Assembly: GCF_027158005.1 (NCBI RefSeq)
Contig: NZ_JAPVLQ010000001.1
Span: forward strand, 789,745-853,744
From: Rhodococcus sp. H36-A4
GTDB taxonomy: Bacteria; Actinomycetota; Actinomycetes; Mycobacteriales; Mycobacteriaceae
DNA length: 64,000 nucleotides
Direction: 5' to 3'
Shown: in pieces, positions 45,330 through 54,388 of the stretch
Numbering within the stretch: position 1 is the stretch's first letter
How the letters are laid out: each line of letters opens with the position of its first letter
The notes under the pieces: model-generated
Databases searched by the model: none
Told to the model about the DNA's origin: nothing
The model's input: only the letters and a program-made list of their open reading frames with translations
Program-made: the position numbers and the translations under genes

Positions 45330-46500
45330 GATTCGCGGCCGACAACTGATAGGCACGCAGACCTACGTACAGTTCCGAGCAATGAATCGGGTCGAGAAAG
45401 TCCCGACCGGTCAGCTCGCCGATCCTCCGCAAGCGATACAGCACGGTGTTGCGGTGGTAATGCAACCGCGACGCAGCCTCGCTGGTCGACCCTTTCGAGC
45501 CGAACCACGCATCCAGGGTCGTCAGCAGGCTCTCCCGCTCCTCGTCGGGAAGTTCGAGCAAACGTCCGAAGATCTGCCGGGTCGCCGCCCGAGCACTGTC
45601 CGGATGCCGAGCCAGCAACAATGGCAGCGGAACCGCATCGAACCGTGTCAACACGCTGCCGTCCACGCGCGCGCAGGTCCGCGCCAACCTGGCCTGCTCG
45701 ACGGCCATCGGCATTCCCGCCGGCGACGAGAATCCGACACTGACCCCGATCGCCGCACTGCCCGCATCGCTGACGCCGTTGTCGATACTGGCCAGAACCT
45801 CCTCGAGCAGAGCATCCGACGTCGCGAACAGCAGGCCGAGGGTGCCATCGACTTCGGAGTCCCACACCGCACCGATGCCCCGCGTCGACAATTCGACATC
45901 ACGTGACTCCGCGGAGACGACGACGAACGATCCGCGATCCGGAATTCGGAAGGTCCGCACCGCATCCGCTACCGCGGCCGGGTTCGAGACATGATCGCCG
46001 AAAAGTGCCCGCACCAACCGCCGTCGAGATTCTGCGTCCTGCTCGGACAGTGTGTCCACCGTCGAGCGGTACGCCTCCGCGGCAGCGTCGGAACAGACGT
46101 CGACGAGCGCCCACACCTGCGCCGCCATCTCGAGCAGGGCTCGCGAGGGTTCTCCGTCGGACCGATTCATCAACTCTTCCCAGATGAGTCGACCGCCCAG
46201 CCGAAACGCGTGCAGCAGCGCGGCGAGCGGGACACCCTGCTCGGCCTTCAATCGCCCCGTCGCGTGTGCCGAAGACAGATCTGGTGCACCGTGACCGGCC
46301 AGGCAACCGATCATCGCGCGCAGATTCTCGCGGCAGGCACTGCGCAACTCGTCCTCGGTCAACAGCGAGGCCTCCAGATATCCGTGCTCGGCATCGAGTA
46401 TGCGGTGGACCAACGTCTCGGCCAGCATCTCCGTCGAGTCGAGGAGTGGCGCAGCTAGGTCGGTCGATGCGAGCACGGTGGTCGGAGTACTGGTTGCCAT
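45313..46500 (-). CDS. PucR/CdaR-type helix-turn-helix regulator
   Basis: The start is ATG 46500 (MATSTPTTVLASTDLA); the 20 extra codons to 46560 have no site. The 395-residue product has a helical sensor N-terminus, a middle GGDEF-like degenerate domain and a C-terminal PucR helix-turn-helix: STSEAASRLHYHRNTVLYRL (about residues 347-366) followed by RRIGELTG. It is divergent from the aldehyde dehydrogenase/GMC operon with 172 bases between, so it probably activates that operon. The ligand is unknown, and could be an alcohol or amine. Confidence 0.85.
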   Translation of the reverse strand: MATSTPTTVLASTDLAAPLLDSTEMLAETLVHRILDAEHGYLEASLLTEDELRSACRENLRAMIGCLAGHGAPDLSSAHATGRLKAEQGVPLAALLHAFRLGGRLIWEELMNRSDGEPSRALLEMAAQVWALVDVCSDAAAEAYRSTVDTLSEQDAESRRRLVRALFGDHVSNPAAVADAVRTFRIPDRGSFVVVSAESRDVELSTRGIGAVWDSEVDGTLGLLFATSDALLEEVLASIDNGVSDAGSAAIGVSVGFSSPAGMPMAVEQARLARTCARVDGSVLTRFDAVPLPLLLARHPDSARAATRQIFGRLLELPDEERESLLTTLDAWFGSKGSTSEAASRLHYHRNTVLYRLRRIGELTGRDFLDPIHCSELYVGLRAYQLSAANLSGVP

Positions 46501-46672
46501 GATCGAAGCGTAGCTTCGCCCGTCCCCACGACGCCAGGGCTTGCCTGTGCCGCCGCACAACTATGTGGCCTACTTGGAGAGCGGGGGCCTATAGCGCTCA
46601 CGGCCGAATGAGACGACAATCACAGCAGAAGTGGACCTACGCGCACCCCGAGTAAAGAGAAGAGCCACCCCC

Positions 46673-48415
46673 TTGACCGATCGAAACGAACCCGACCTGC
46701 ACATTGCGCTCAGCCCCGAAGACGAGACGCACCGCCTGGTCGACGCCGCACTCGAGGAGTTGAGCGCAGGTGAGAAGAAGTGGGCGACCCTGACCTTGGC
46801 AGCACGTCGGGCGCTCCTCGAACACGTACGAGACCTGACCGTCGCGCACGGCGCCGAGTGGGTCACCGCAGCGTGCTCGATCAAGGGCCTCGACCCGTCG
46901 TCGTCACTCGTCGGTGAGGAATGGATCTCCGGCCCCTACGCATTCGTCAGCGGCGCAGCCACCCTCGCGCACACTCTGGCAGCCCTCGAATCCGGCACCA
47001 GCCCGCTCGCCCAGGCACACTTCGGATCCGCACCCGGCGGGCGCACCACGGTCCAGGTACTGCCGCTGAGCATCTTCGACTCGCTACTGCTCAACGGATT
47101 CAGCGCCGATGTGTGGCTGAAACCGGGAATCGACGCCGATACCGCCAAGCGCACCGCAGGCCTGGCCCAACGCGAACCCGCGCACACCAACGGCATCGGC
47201 GTCGTACTCGGCGCCGGCAACATCATGTCCATCGCGCCGCTGGACACACTGTACGAACTCTTCGCCCACAATCGCGTCGTCGCGCTCAAGCTCAACCCGA
47301 TCACCGACCCGTTGCTGCCGGTGCTGAGAAAAGTCCTCCGGCCGCTGATCGACGTCGGTGCCGTCCGCTTGCTCACCGGTGGAGCCGAGGCGGGCACCTA
47401 CCTGGTCAACCACGACCTGGTCGATCACGTACACATGACGGGTAGCTCGATCACCCACGACGCCATCGTCTTCGGGACCGGGCAGACCGGAGCCGAACGC
47501 AAAGCCGCCAACGACCCGGTGCTGACCAAACCGATGACGAGTGAGCTCGGTGGTGTCTCACCGACCATTGTCCTCCCCGGCGAGTGGAGCACAGCCGACA
47601 TCGAATTTCAGGCGAAACACGTTGCCACGCAACGCCTGCACAACGGCGGCTACAACTGCGTCGCATCACAGGCGGTCGTACTGTCATCCAACTGGAAGCA
47701 GCGCGACCAGTTCCTCGCCGCACTCCGCAAGGCACTCGACTCTGCACCTTCCCGTCGCGCGTACTATCCCGGCAGCGACACTCGCGTAGCCGGCGCCCTG
47801 GAGAACTATCCCAAGGCCTCGCGACTCTCCGGCGGACGCGTCCTCATCGACGACATCGACCCCGGCAAAGAAGCATCACTGCTGGAGACCGAGTACTTCG
47901 CACCAGTGCTCGGCGTCATCGAACTCCCCTACGACGGAGATCAATTCGCTGAAAAAGCAGTGACCACCGTCAACGAGAAGTTCATCGGCACCCTGGGAGT
48001 AAACATCATCGCCCACCCCAAGACGATCGATCGGCTGGGCGAGAAGTTCGACTCGATGCTGGCCGAACTGAACTACGGCACGATCGCAGTGAACGCATGG
48101 ACAGGAGTCGGATTCCTCACCGCAGCGGCGTCGTGGGGTGCATTCCCGGGCCACACGATCGACGACGTCCAGAGCGGAATCGGCATCGTCCACAACGCAC
48201 TGCTGATCGACGGTGCCGAACGCACGGTAGTGCGCGGACCTTTCCGTCCGTCTCCTCGCTCGCTGATCAACGGCGAATGGTCGATTTCCCCCAAGCCACC
48301 GTGGTTCGTCGACAACCGAACGGCCGCGACCACCGGCCGACTGTTGACTGGATTCGCCGGAAAGCCTTCCTGGGCAAAGCTTCCTGCCATCTTCGCCTCC
48401 GCTCTGCGCGGCTAG
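46673..48415 (+). CDS. Aldehyde dehydrogenase family protein
   Basis: The start is taken as TTG 46673 (LTDRNEPDLHIAL), with AGAAGAG eight bases upstream; GTG 46631 is the alternative. The 580-residue product is longer than typical ALDH (about 480-500). The catalytic Glu is in TSELGGVSPTIVLPG, and the Cys of GGYNCVASQAVVL is probably the nucleophile. The cofactor-binding region is in GIGVVLGAGNIMS. It sits 20 bases upstream of the GMC gene on the same strand, so it likely oxidises the aldehyde made by that enzyme; the length suggests a divergent subfamily. Confidence 0.82.
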   Translation: MTDRNEPDLHIALSPEDETHRLVDAALEELSAGEKKWATLTLAARRALLEHVRDLTVAHGAEWVTAACSIKGLDPSSSLVGEEWISGPYAFVSGAATLAHTLAALESGTSPLAQAHFGSAPGGRTTVQVLPLSIFDSLLLNGFSADVWLKPGIDADTAKRTAGLAQREPAHTNGIGVVLGAGNIMSIAPLDTLYELFAHNRVVALKLNPITDPLLPVLRKVLRPLIDVGAVRLLTGGAEAGTYLVNHDLVDHVHMTGSSITHDAIVFGTGQTGAERKAANDPVLTKPMTSELGGVSPTIVLPGEWSTADIEFQAKHVATQRLHNGGYNCVASQAVVLSSNWKQRDQFLAALRKALDSAPSRRAYYPGSDTRVAGALENYPKASRLSGGRVLIDDIDPGKEASLLETEYFAPVLGVIELPYDGDQFAEKAVTTVNEKFIGTLGVNIIAHPKTIDRLGEKFDSMLAELNYGTIAVNAWTGVGFLTAAASWGAFPGHTIDDVQSGIGIVHNALLIDGAERTVVRGPFRPSPRSLINGEWSISPKPPWFVDNRTAATTGRLLTGFAGKPSWAKLPAIFASALRG

Positions 48416-48435
48416 AGACAAAGGTACCTTCTTTC

Positions 48436-50019
48436 ATGTCACAACCAGCCATCGCCGATTACGTAGTAGTCGGCGCCGGATCCTCTGGGGCAGTACTCGC
48501 CAATCGGCTCAGCGCCGACCCGCGCCACACCGTCGTGGTGCTCGAAGCGGGCCCGGAAGACAAGAACAAGTTCGCCCACATCCCGGCGGCCTTCTCCAAA
48601 CTGTTCCGCAGTGACGTGGATTGGAACTACGACACCGAACCTCAGAGCGAACTGCGGGACCGCAGCATCTACTGGCCCCGCGGCAAGATGCTCGGCGGGT
48701 CTTCGTCGATGAACGCGATGATGTGGGTCCGCGGGTTCGCCGCCGACTACGACGAGTGGGCCTCACTGTCGGACTCCTCGTGGTCGTTCGAGAACGTCGT
48801 ACCCTACTTTCGCAAGATCGAAAGCATCGAAGCGACAAAGGAACTCGACGCGGGCACCGGCGGACCGTTGATCGTGTCGAACCAGCGCAGTCCCCGCGCT
48901 TCGACGGCCTCCTTCCTCGATGCCGTCCAGGAAGCCGGATACTCTGTCGAGGCCGCCAATCGTGCCGAGCCCAAAGGCTTCTCACAAACCATGTTCAACC
49001 AGAAACGCGGCGCCCGCTGGAGCACTGCCGACGCGTACCTCACACCGATTCGCAAGCGGGCCAACCTGACCATCCTCACCGATGCTCACGCAACGCGCGT
49101 CGTCTTCGCAGGGGCCACCGCCGTCGGCGTCGAATACACCAAGGACGGGCTCACCCACACCGTCCGGGCCGCCAAGGAAGTGATTCTCGCCGGGGGCGCG
49201 ATCAATACGCCACAATTGCTGATGCTCTCGGGCATCGGCGACAGAGCACAACTGGCCGCACATGGGATTGCCGTGCAGCACCACGCCCCGGAGGTCGGTA
49301 AGAACCTGACCGATCACCTGTGTGCGCTCATCGGCTGGAAGACCGAATCCGATTCACTGTTCCACGCGGAAAAAATCCCGCAGCTCGTCAACTATCTGAC
49401 TCGCCGACGCGGCATGCTCACCTCGAACGTCGCCGAAGCCTACGGATTCATCAAGAGTCGAGACGAAGTACCGTTCCCGGACGTCGAGCTCATCTACGCC
49501 CCCGCCCCGTTCTTCGACGAGGGACTCATCGCGCCGGATGCCCACGCCGCCGTCATCGGGGCAGTGCTGCTCAAACCGGTGAGCCGCGGCGAGATCGGTC
49601 TTCGTTCCGCCGACCCACTGGCCAAAGCCATCATCGAACCCCGCTACCTCAGCGATCCCGACGGCGCCGATCGGCGCGCGATGATCGAGGGCTTGCGGGC
49701 ATGCATGAACATCGCCTCGCAACCCTCCCTCGAGAAATTGCTCGGCGCCCTCGTCCGACCACGCGTGAAAGCAGACATCTCTACCGAGGACCTGCTGACC
49801 GAAGCCCTCGAGCAGAACGCACACACCCTCTACCACCCGGTGAGCACCTGCCGGATGGGCAACGACAGCTCGAGCGTCGTCACCCCGGATCTGCGGGTCC
49901 GTGGCGTCGACAACCTACGGGTCGCGGACGCGTCGATCATGCCGACGATCATCCGCGGTCACACGCACGCGCCGAGCGTGCTGATCGGCGAAAGGGCCGC
50001 GGACCTGGTACTGCGCTGA
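48436..50019 (+). CDS. GMC-family FAD oxidoreductase (choline dehydrogenase-like)
   Basis: From ATG 48436 (MSQPAIADYVVVGAGSSG) the product is 527 residues. The FAD motif is VVVGAGSSGAVLANRL (about residues 10-25), then YWPRGKMLGGSSSMNAMMW, the GMC signature ILAGGAINTPQLLMLSGIG, and near the C-terminus LYHPVSTCRMG and IIRGHTHAPSVLIGE, which include the active-site histidines. Such enzymes oxidise alcohols such as choline or long-chain alcohols. It forms an operon with the aldehyde dehydrogenase; together they would oxidise an alcohol to an acid. Confidence 0.92.
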   Translation: MSQPAIADYVVVGAGSSGAVLANRLSADPRHTVVVLEAGPEDKNKFAHIPAAFSKLFRSDVDWNYDTEPQSELRDRSIYWPRGKMLGGSSSMNAMMWVRGFAADYDEWASLSDSSWSFENVVPYFRKIESIEATKELDAGTGGPLIVSNQRSPRASTASFLDAVQEAGYSVEAANRAEPKGFSQTMFNQKRGARWSTADAYLTPIRKRANLTILTDAHATRVVFAGATAVGVEYTKDGLTHTVRAAKEVILAGGAINTPQLLMLSGIGDRAQLAAHGIAVQHHAPEVGKNLTDHLCALIGWKTESDSLFHAEKIPQLVNYLTRRRGMLTSNVAEAYGFIKSRDEVPFPDVELIYAPAPFFDEGLIAPDAHAAVIGAVLLKPVSRGEIGLRSADPLAKAIIEPRYLSDPDGADRRAMIEGLRACMNIASQPSLEKLLGALVRPRVKADISTEDLLTEALEQNAHTLYHPVSTCRMGNDSSSVVTPDLRVRGVDNLRVADASIMPTIIRGHTHAPSVLIGERAADLVLR

Positions 50020-50028
50020 GGCGACGGG

Positions 50029-50859
50029 TCACATACCCGTCGCCACCGGCCTAGCCGGGTCACTGGACCATTGTGACCACGAACCCGGGTAGAGGGCTGC
50101 ATCTATCCCGGCGATGGCCAGCGCCGCCACCTGATGAGCGGCTGTGATGCCGGAACCGCAGTACACCCCGACCTGCGGCTTCACCCCGCCGAACCGTTCG
50201 CGGAGCGCGTCCGCAGTCAAGAATCGCCCGTCCGTGTCGAGGTTGGCGCTGGTCGGAGCGCTGATGGCGCCGGGTATATGCCCGGCGCGCGGATCCACCG
50301 GCTCGGACTCGCCCGAGTACCGTTCGGCTGCCCGCGCGTCGAGCAGCGTTCCGGACGCGGCGAGTGCAGCGGCCTCCTCGGTCGTGAGCGTCGGCAGGTG
50401 TCCGGCGCTGAGCTGGACATCTCCGGGCGCCGACGCGACCTCCTCGCCCGCGGAGGTGTCGTTGCCTGCGGCGATCCAGGCTGCCAAACCGCCGTCGAGC
50501 AGGGTTACGTCGTCGAAGCCGGCCCATTTCAGTAGCCACCACGCTCGCGCCGCGGCGAGGTTGCCGGTGTTGTCGTAGACGACGACGGGCACACCGTTGG
50601 TGACGCCCCAGCGTCGTGCGGCCGCTTGGAGTCTGTCGATGGAGGGCAGCGGATGCCTGCCCTGGTCGGGTTCACCGGGTTCGGCGAGTTCGTTTTCGAG
50701 GTCGACGAACACTGCGCCCGGGATATGTGCGTCGCGATAGTGCCGTCGACCGGCCGAATCTCCCAGTGCCCAGCGAACATCGACTACCACGGGCGGAACG
50801 GGACTACGCAGTGCGGACTTCAGATCGGTGACGTCACGCGCTTGGCTCTCTTGTGGCAT
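50029..50859 (-). CDS. Thiosulfate/3-mercaptopyruvate sulfurtransferase (tandem rhodanese)
   Basis: 276 residues from ATG 50859 (MPQESQARDVTDLK). Two rhodanese domains are present: the first with VVVDVRWALGDSAGR, and the second with the active loop VYCGSGITAAHQVAAL, where Cys is the sulfur carrier. RLQAAARRWGVTNGVPVVVYD is the linker signature of the family. An in-frame GTG at 50877 has GGAG five bases upstream and would add VEQNSR; both candidate starts lie in or next to the large hairpin at 50861-50936. It converges with the GMC gene across nine bases. Confidence 0.88.
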   Translation of the reverse strand: MPQESQARDVTDLKSALRSPVPPVVVDVRWALGDSAGRRHYRDAHIPGAVFVDLENELAEPGEPDQGRHPLPSIDRLQAAARRWGVTNGVPVVVYDNTGNLAAARAWWLLKWAGFDDVTLLDGGLAAWIAAGNDTSAGEEVASAPGDVQLSAGHLPTLTTEEAAALAASGTLLDARAAERYSGESEPVDPRAGHIPGAISAPTSANLDTDGRFLTADALRERFGGVKPQVGVYCGSGITAAHQVAALAIAGIDAALYPGSWSQWSSDPARPVATGM

Positions 50860-50860
50860 G

Positions 50861-50936
50861 CGTGAATTTTGCTCCACTTTTGCTCCGAATCGACGGAATC
50901 CCGCCCAGTCGGAGCAAAAGTGGAGCAAAATTCACG
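50861..50936. repeat. Large inverted repeat over the sulfurtransferase start
   Basis: The arms 50861-50888 and 50909-50936 are 28 bases and perfectly complementary, with a 20-base loop. Each arm holds two copies of TTTTGCTCC (or its complement) at 11-base spacing. The hairpin contains both candidate Shine-Dalgarno GGAG sequences of the sulfurtransferase and ends one base before its ATG at 50859, so RNA folding would hide the ribosome site. It has no T tract. It could be a regulatory element, or the remnant of a repetitive intergenic element. Confidence 0.85.
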
Positions 50937-51257
50937 GTAGTAACAAACCGGACCTCCGGTTAAGGGGGGTTAGGTAACGGTGCGGCAACGGTCACGTATC
51001 GAACTCGACTCGGGCCTACTACGAATGTTCGGATCGGACATTCTTCACATATTTCTACCTTTCTCCATGAGAACATTTGTCTACCAAGGTGATTTGCCGC
51101 GCAGTTCGGTCCGGGTCGGGAAGCCCGCATACGAGATTTCAACGGTTCGGCATGCCGGAACTACGTACCGGACTAAGATCGGACCCATCCGGAACGGACC
51201 CTGCGGCGAATTACCTACAACGCTCAACACTTGAGCCAACGAAAGGTAGATCCTCAC
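50937..51257. other. Intergenic region with a small dyad
   Basis: AACCGGA-CC-TCCGGTT (50946-50961) is a perfect seven-base-arm dyad just outside the large inverted repeat. The rest of the 320 bases holds short frames without ribosome sites, and presumably the promoter of the lipoprotein operon starting at 51258, which has GAAAGG upstream. Confidence 0.4.
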
Positions 51258-51947
51258 ATGATCTCGATCCGTAAAGTTATGGCCGCCACCGCAATCGGCG
51301 CAATGACCCTCGTACCACTCGCCGCATGCTCGAGTGACGACTCATCGAGCACCGAGTCCAGCACCACTTCGGCCGCTGCCGCCGAGACCACTGAGGCAAT
51401 GCCGGCACCAGCAGCCGAGGTCGATGACCTCAGCAACGGCGTCAGCACCGCTGTCGCACTCGACGCAGGCTTCACCGGCGCCCTGACGACCCTGGGCCTC
51501 ACCCCCGGAGTTGTCGGAACCGCCACTCTGGCAGACGGATCCATCGTCTTCCCGATCACCGGTGGAGACGTCAAGTACTGGGAGCCGGGCACAGTCGATC
51601 CCTACGTTCAGGGTGAGATCATGCACGACGGAAGCGGCTTGTCGCTGACCGCAGGTGAAACCGTTGTCGAGCTCACCGACTTCGACATCGATCCGGGCAC
51701 CTCGGTTCTCACCGGAACCGTCACGGTCAACGGTGACGTTGCTGCCGAAGATGCAGTTCTCTTCGACCTCGACGGCCGCACACTGCAGCCGTTGGCAACC
51801 GGCCCGAACGACACCGCGATCCTGACCGGCACCGAGGTCAAGATCTCCGAGACCGCCGCCGGCCTGCTGAACGACACGTTCAAGACCGACGCTGTCACCC
51901 CCGGCCTGCTCGTGGGCGTTGCAACCATCACCATCGCAACTGCGTAA
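51258..51947 (+). CDS. Secreted lipoprotein of unknown function
   Basis: From ATG 51258 (MISIRKVMAATAIGAM) the product is 229 residues. The lipobox is PLAAC (Cys near residue 25), followed by a Ser/Thr/Ala-rich linker and a beta-rich domain (TVDPYVQGEIMHDGSGLSL; then SVLTGTVTVNGDVAAEDAVL). I recognise no family; its fold reads as a repeated-strand barrel-type domain. The stop directly abuts the ATG of the molybdopterin oxidoreductase, so the two are coupled, and the lipoprotein might be its periplasmic partner. Confidence 0.75.
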   Translation: MISIRKVMAATAIGAMTLVPLAACSSDDSSSTESSTTSAAAAETTEAMPAPAAEVDDLSNGVSTAVALDAGFTGALTTLGLTPGVVGTATLADGSIVFPITGGDVKYWEPGTVDPYVQGEIMHDGSGLSLTAGETVVELTDFDIDPGTSVLTGTVTVNGDVAAEDAVLFDLDGRTLQPLATGPNDTAILTGTEVKISETAAGLLNDTFKTDAVTPGLLVGVATITIATA

Positions 51948-53225
51948 ATGAACGACGAAACCGTCCGCGCGAGGTCACCGCACATGGCGGCCCCGCGCGG
52001 ACGGTTTCGTAGTCCGCTCCGAGGCCCCTGGCTCACCTCCATCTTCGGCGCCGTACTGCTCGCCGGCCTGCCCATCGTCATCCTCACCGGGCTTGCCTCC
52101 TACATAGCGTATGGCCCACAATTCGGCCAAGCCCTTCCGACAGATGTCGGCTGGCTGCGGCTCCCCTACTTCGACTGGCCCACCAACCCATCGTGGTTGT
52201 ACCGGCTCACCCAAGGTCTGCACGTCGGCCTCGGATTGATTCTGGTTCCGATCGTGTTGGCCAAACTGTGGTCGGTCGTACCCAAGCTGTTCGTGACGCC
52301 TCCGATCCGCTCGGTCTCCGAAGCACTCGAACGGCTTTCCCTGCTCGCGCTCGTCGGCGGGATCCTGTTCGAGATCGTCACCGGAGTTCTCAACATCCAG
52401 TACGACTACATCTTCGGCTTCAGCTTCTACACCGCCCACTACTGGGGCGCATGGATCTTCATCGCCGGATTCGTCTCACATGCGATCATCAAGACGCCGT
52501 TGATGTTTCGCACTCTCCGCTCCCGCTCGCTCATCCAGGTACTCAAGGACAAGCAGACCGAGCAGGAAGTCGATCCCGACGGATCCGACCTCATCGCCGA
52601 GAACCCCAGCGATCCCACGATCAGCAGGCGCGGCGCCCTCGCGGTCGTCGGCGGCGGTGCGCTGTTCGTCGCAGCCCTCACCGTGGGGCAGACCACCGGC
52701 GGGTTACTCCGCAACACCGCCATACTGCTCCCCCGCGGCCGGTCGTATGGAGACGGACCCAACGATTTCCAGATCAACCGCACAGCCTCCGCAGCCCGGA
52801 TCACCGAAGACACCACGGGCGCGAGCTGGACCCTCGAACTGACGGGAGGTGCGAGCGCGATGACATTCACAAGAGATGCCCTCCTACGGATGGAGCAACA
52901 CACCGCCGATCTGCCCATCGCCTGCGTCGAAGGATGGTCGACGGTTCAGCGCTGGACCGGCGTCCGGTTACGTGACCTCGCTTCGGCAGCAGGCGTCGAC
53001 AACCTTCGGTCGGCGCAGGTTACCTCGATCGAAGAGAATGGGCCCTTTCGTCAGGCCACACTGCAATCCAACCAGGTCCTCGACGCCGATTCGCTACTCG
53101 CACTGCAGGTCAACGGCGTCGACCTCTCCCCCGACCACGGGTACCCCGCGCGGATCATCGTCCCGGCGATGCCAGGAGTGCACAACACCAAATGGGTGAA
53201 GGCAATCGAATTCAGGGGCGCGTGA
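51948..53225 (+). CDS. Membrane-bound molybdopterin-dependent oxidoreductase (sulfite-oxidase fold)
   Basis: 425 residues. The N-terminal half has about five hydrophobic helices with spaced His residues (HVGLGLILVPIVL, TAHYWGAWIFIAGFVSHAI), resembling a cytochrome b561-type module. Another helix at about residue 235 (RRGALAVVGGGALFVAAL) precedes the sulfite-oxidase-type domain, in which LPIACVEGWSTVQRW holds the Cys that coordinates molybdenum. The two parts together look like a self-contained membrane reductase or oxidase. It overlaps the next gene by one base (TGATG). The substrate is unknown; Rv0218 of M. tuberculosis has a similar layout, as I recall. Confidence 0.85.
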   Translation: MNDETVRARSPHMAAPRGRFRSPLRGPWLTSIFGAVLLAGLPIVILTGLASYIAYGPQFGQALPTDVGWLRLPYFDWPTNPSWLYRLTQGLHVGLGLILVPIVLAKLWSVVPKLFVTPPIRSVSEALERLSLLALVGGILFEIVTGVLNIQYDYIFGFSFYTAHYWGAWIFIAGFVSHAIIKTPLMFRTLRSRSLIQVLKDKQTEQEVDPDGSDLIAENPSDPTISRRGALAVVGGGALFVAALTVGQTTGGLLRNTAILLPRGRSYGDGPNDFQINRTASAARITEDTTGASWTLELTGGASAMTFTRDALLRMEQHTADLPIACVEGWSTVQRWTGVRLRDLASAAGVDNLRSAQVTSIEENGPFRQATLQSNQVLDADSLLALQVNGVDLSPDHGYPARIIVPAMPGVHNTKWVKAIEFRGA

Positions 53226-53725
53226 TGGCGGCCTTCACCCGCGTCTACGGCGCGCGTCCCCTGCACCTACTTGCAGTGTGTTTCGCGTTGGCGCTGGTGG
53301 GGTACGTGGTTTACGTGGCAGGCATAGCGACGTTCTGGAATCGGAACGTCTGGTGGCAATCGATTGCAGTGTGGTTCGCCGGTGCCATCGTCGTCCACGA
53401 CCTTCTTCTTTTTCCCCTGTATTCGCTCGCCGACCGCTCGCTCACTGCCGGACTGGACGCGATGCGCGGACGGGCGCCCGCGCTCGCCTGGCGCGTATCC
53501 CCGCTCAACTACATCCGCATCCCGCTCATGGGCACTGCGCTGACGTTCGTCCTGTTCTTCCCCGGAATCATTCAGCAAGGATCCGAAACATTTACTACAG
53601 CAACCGGATTGACGCAGGAACCCTATCTCGGTCGATGGTTGGCACTGACAGCGGTGCTGTTCGGAGTCAGTGCACTGGTGTACGCGATCCGTATCGCACA
53701 GACCTCGACCAGGAGAGCGACGTGA
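53225..53725 (+). CDS. Small membrane protein of the molybdopterin operon
   Basis: 166 residues from ATG 53225, overlapping the upstream TGA. Four hydrophobic segments are visible (for example PLHLLAVCFALALVGYVVYV and IPLMGTALTFVLFFPG). No cofactor ligands are evident. It is overlapped by the GTGA start of the methyltransferase at 53722, so it is part of the same operon. Possibly a membrane subunit that supports the oxidoreductase; I recognise no family. Confidence 0.7.
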   Translation: MAAFTRVYGARPLHLLAVCFALALVGYVVYVAGIATFWNRNVWWQSIAVWFAGAIVVHDLLLFPLYSLADRSLTAGLDAMRGRAPALAWRVSPLNYIRIPLMGTALTFVLFFPGIIQQGSETFTTATGLTQEPYLGRWLALTAVLFGVSALVYAIRIAQTSTRRAT

Positions 53726-54372
53726 GAGTAACGGCGGACGAACTGTTCAGCAGAGCCTCCTGCGGCTTGCCCTGTTGGATGGGGCACTCGGACGGAACTC
53801 GCGAGCCGCTGCCCACTGCGCGTTGGATGGGTGGTCCTGCATCGAGCAGCGAAGACCGAATCGCCGACGGCCGGATGATCGGCCACTGCAACGGCCCCAC
53901 CCTCGACCTCGGCTGTGGGCCCGGTCGACTCACCGAGGGCCTGGCACGTCGCGGCATCTCCGCGCTGGGGGTCGACACCTCGAAGAAGGCCGTCGACCTG
54001 ACGGTCGGTCGCGGCGGACGGGCGGTACTTCGCGACCTGTTCGAGCCTCTACCCAATGCCGGTGACTGGGCTTGCGTCCTGCTGGCCGACGGCAACATCG
54101 GCATCGGCGGCGACCCGGTCAGGTTGCTACGCCGAGCCGCAGAGCTCATTCGACCCGACGGCGCCGTCATCGCCGAGGTCCACGCGCCCGGTGCCGCCGA
54201 AGTACAACCACAGACAGTTCGCTGGGAGACCGACACGATGGTGGGTGAGTGGTTCGCGTGGGCGAGCGTCAGCGCCAACGCAACTTATGCCATCGCCCAC
54301 GCCGCCGGTCTCGCCGTCGTCGATATCGCACCGATCCACGGACGGTTCTTCGCACGGTTGGAGCGTGCTTAA
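53722..54372 (+). CDS. Class I SAM-dependent methyltransferase
   Basis: The GTG start at 53722 overlaps the preceding TGA (GTGA), with AGGAG upstream; the 216-residue product carries the SAM motif I as TLDLGCGPGRLTEGLARRG (about residues 59-77), then ALGVDTSKKAV and VLLADGNIGIGG (motif post-I and II), and IRPDGAVIAEVH. The first 50 residues contain two Cys (SCGLPCWMG) and are unusual. The target is unknown. It converges with the GT-C gene (16-base gap), which belongs to the divergent glycan genes. Confidence 0.82.
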   Translation: MRVTADELFSRASCGLPCWMGHSDGTREPLPTARWMGGPASSSEDRIADGRMIGHCNGPTLDLGCGPGRLTEGLARRGISALGVDTSKKAVDLTVGRGGRAVLRDLFEPLPNAGDWACVLLADGNIGIGGDPVRLLRRAAELIRPDGAVIAEVHAPGAAEVQPQTVRWETDTMVGEWFAWASVSANATYAIAHAAGLAVVDIAPIHGRFFARLERA

Positions 54373-54388
54373 CCGCCCGCGCAGCGCA

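Noticed and set aside
50980..51234. 84-codon plus-strand frame upstream of the lipoprotein
   Set aside because: No ribosome site and no domain; it covers the probable promoter region.
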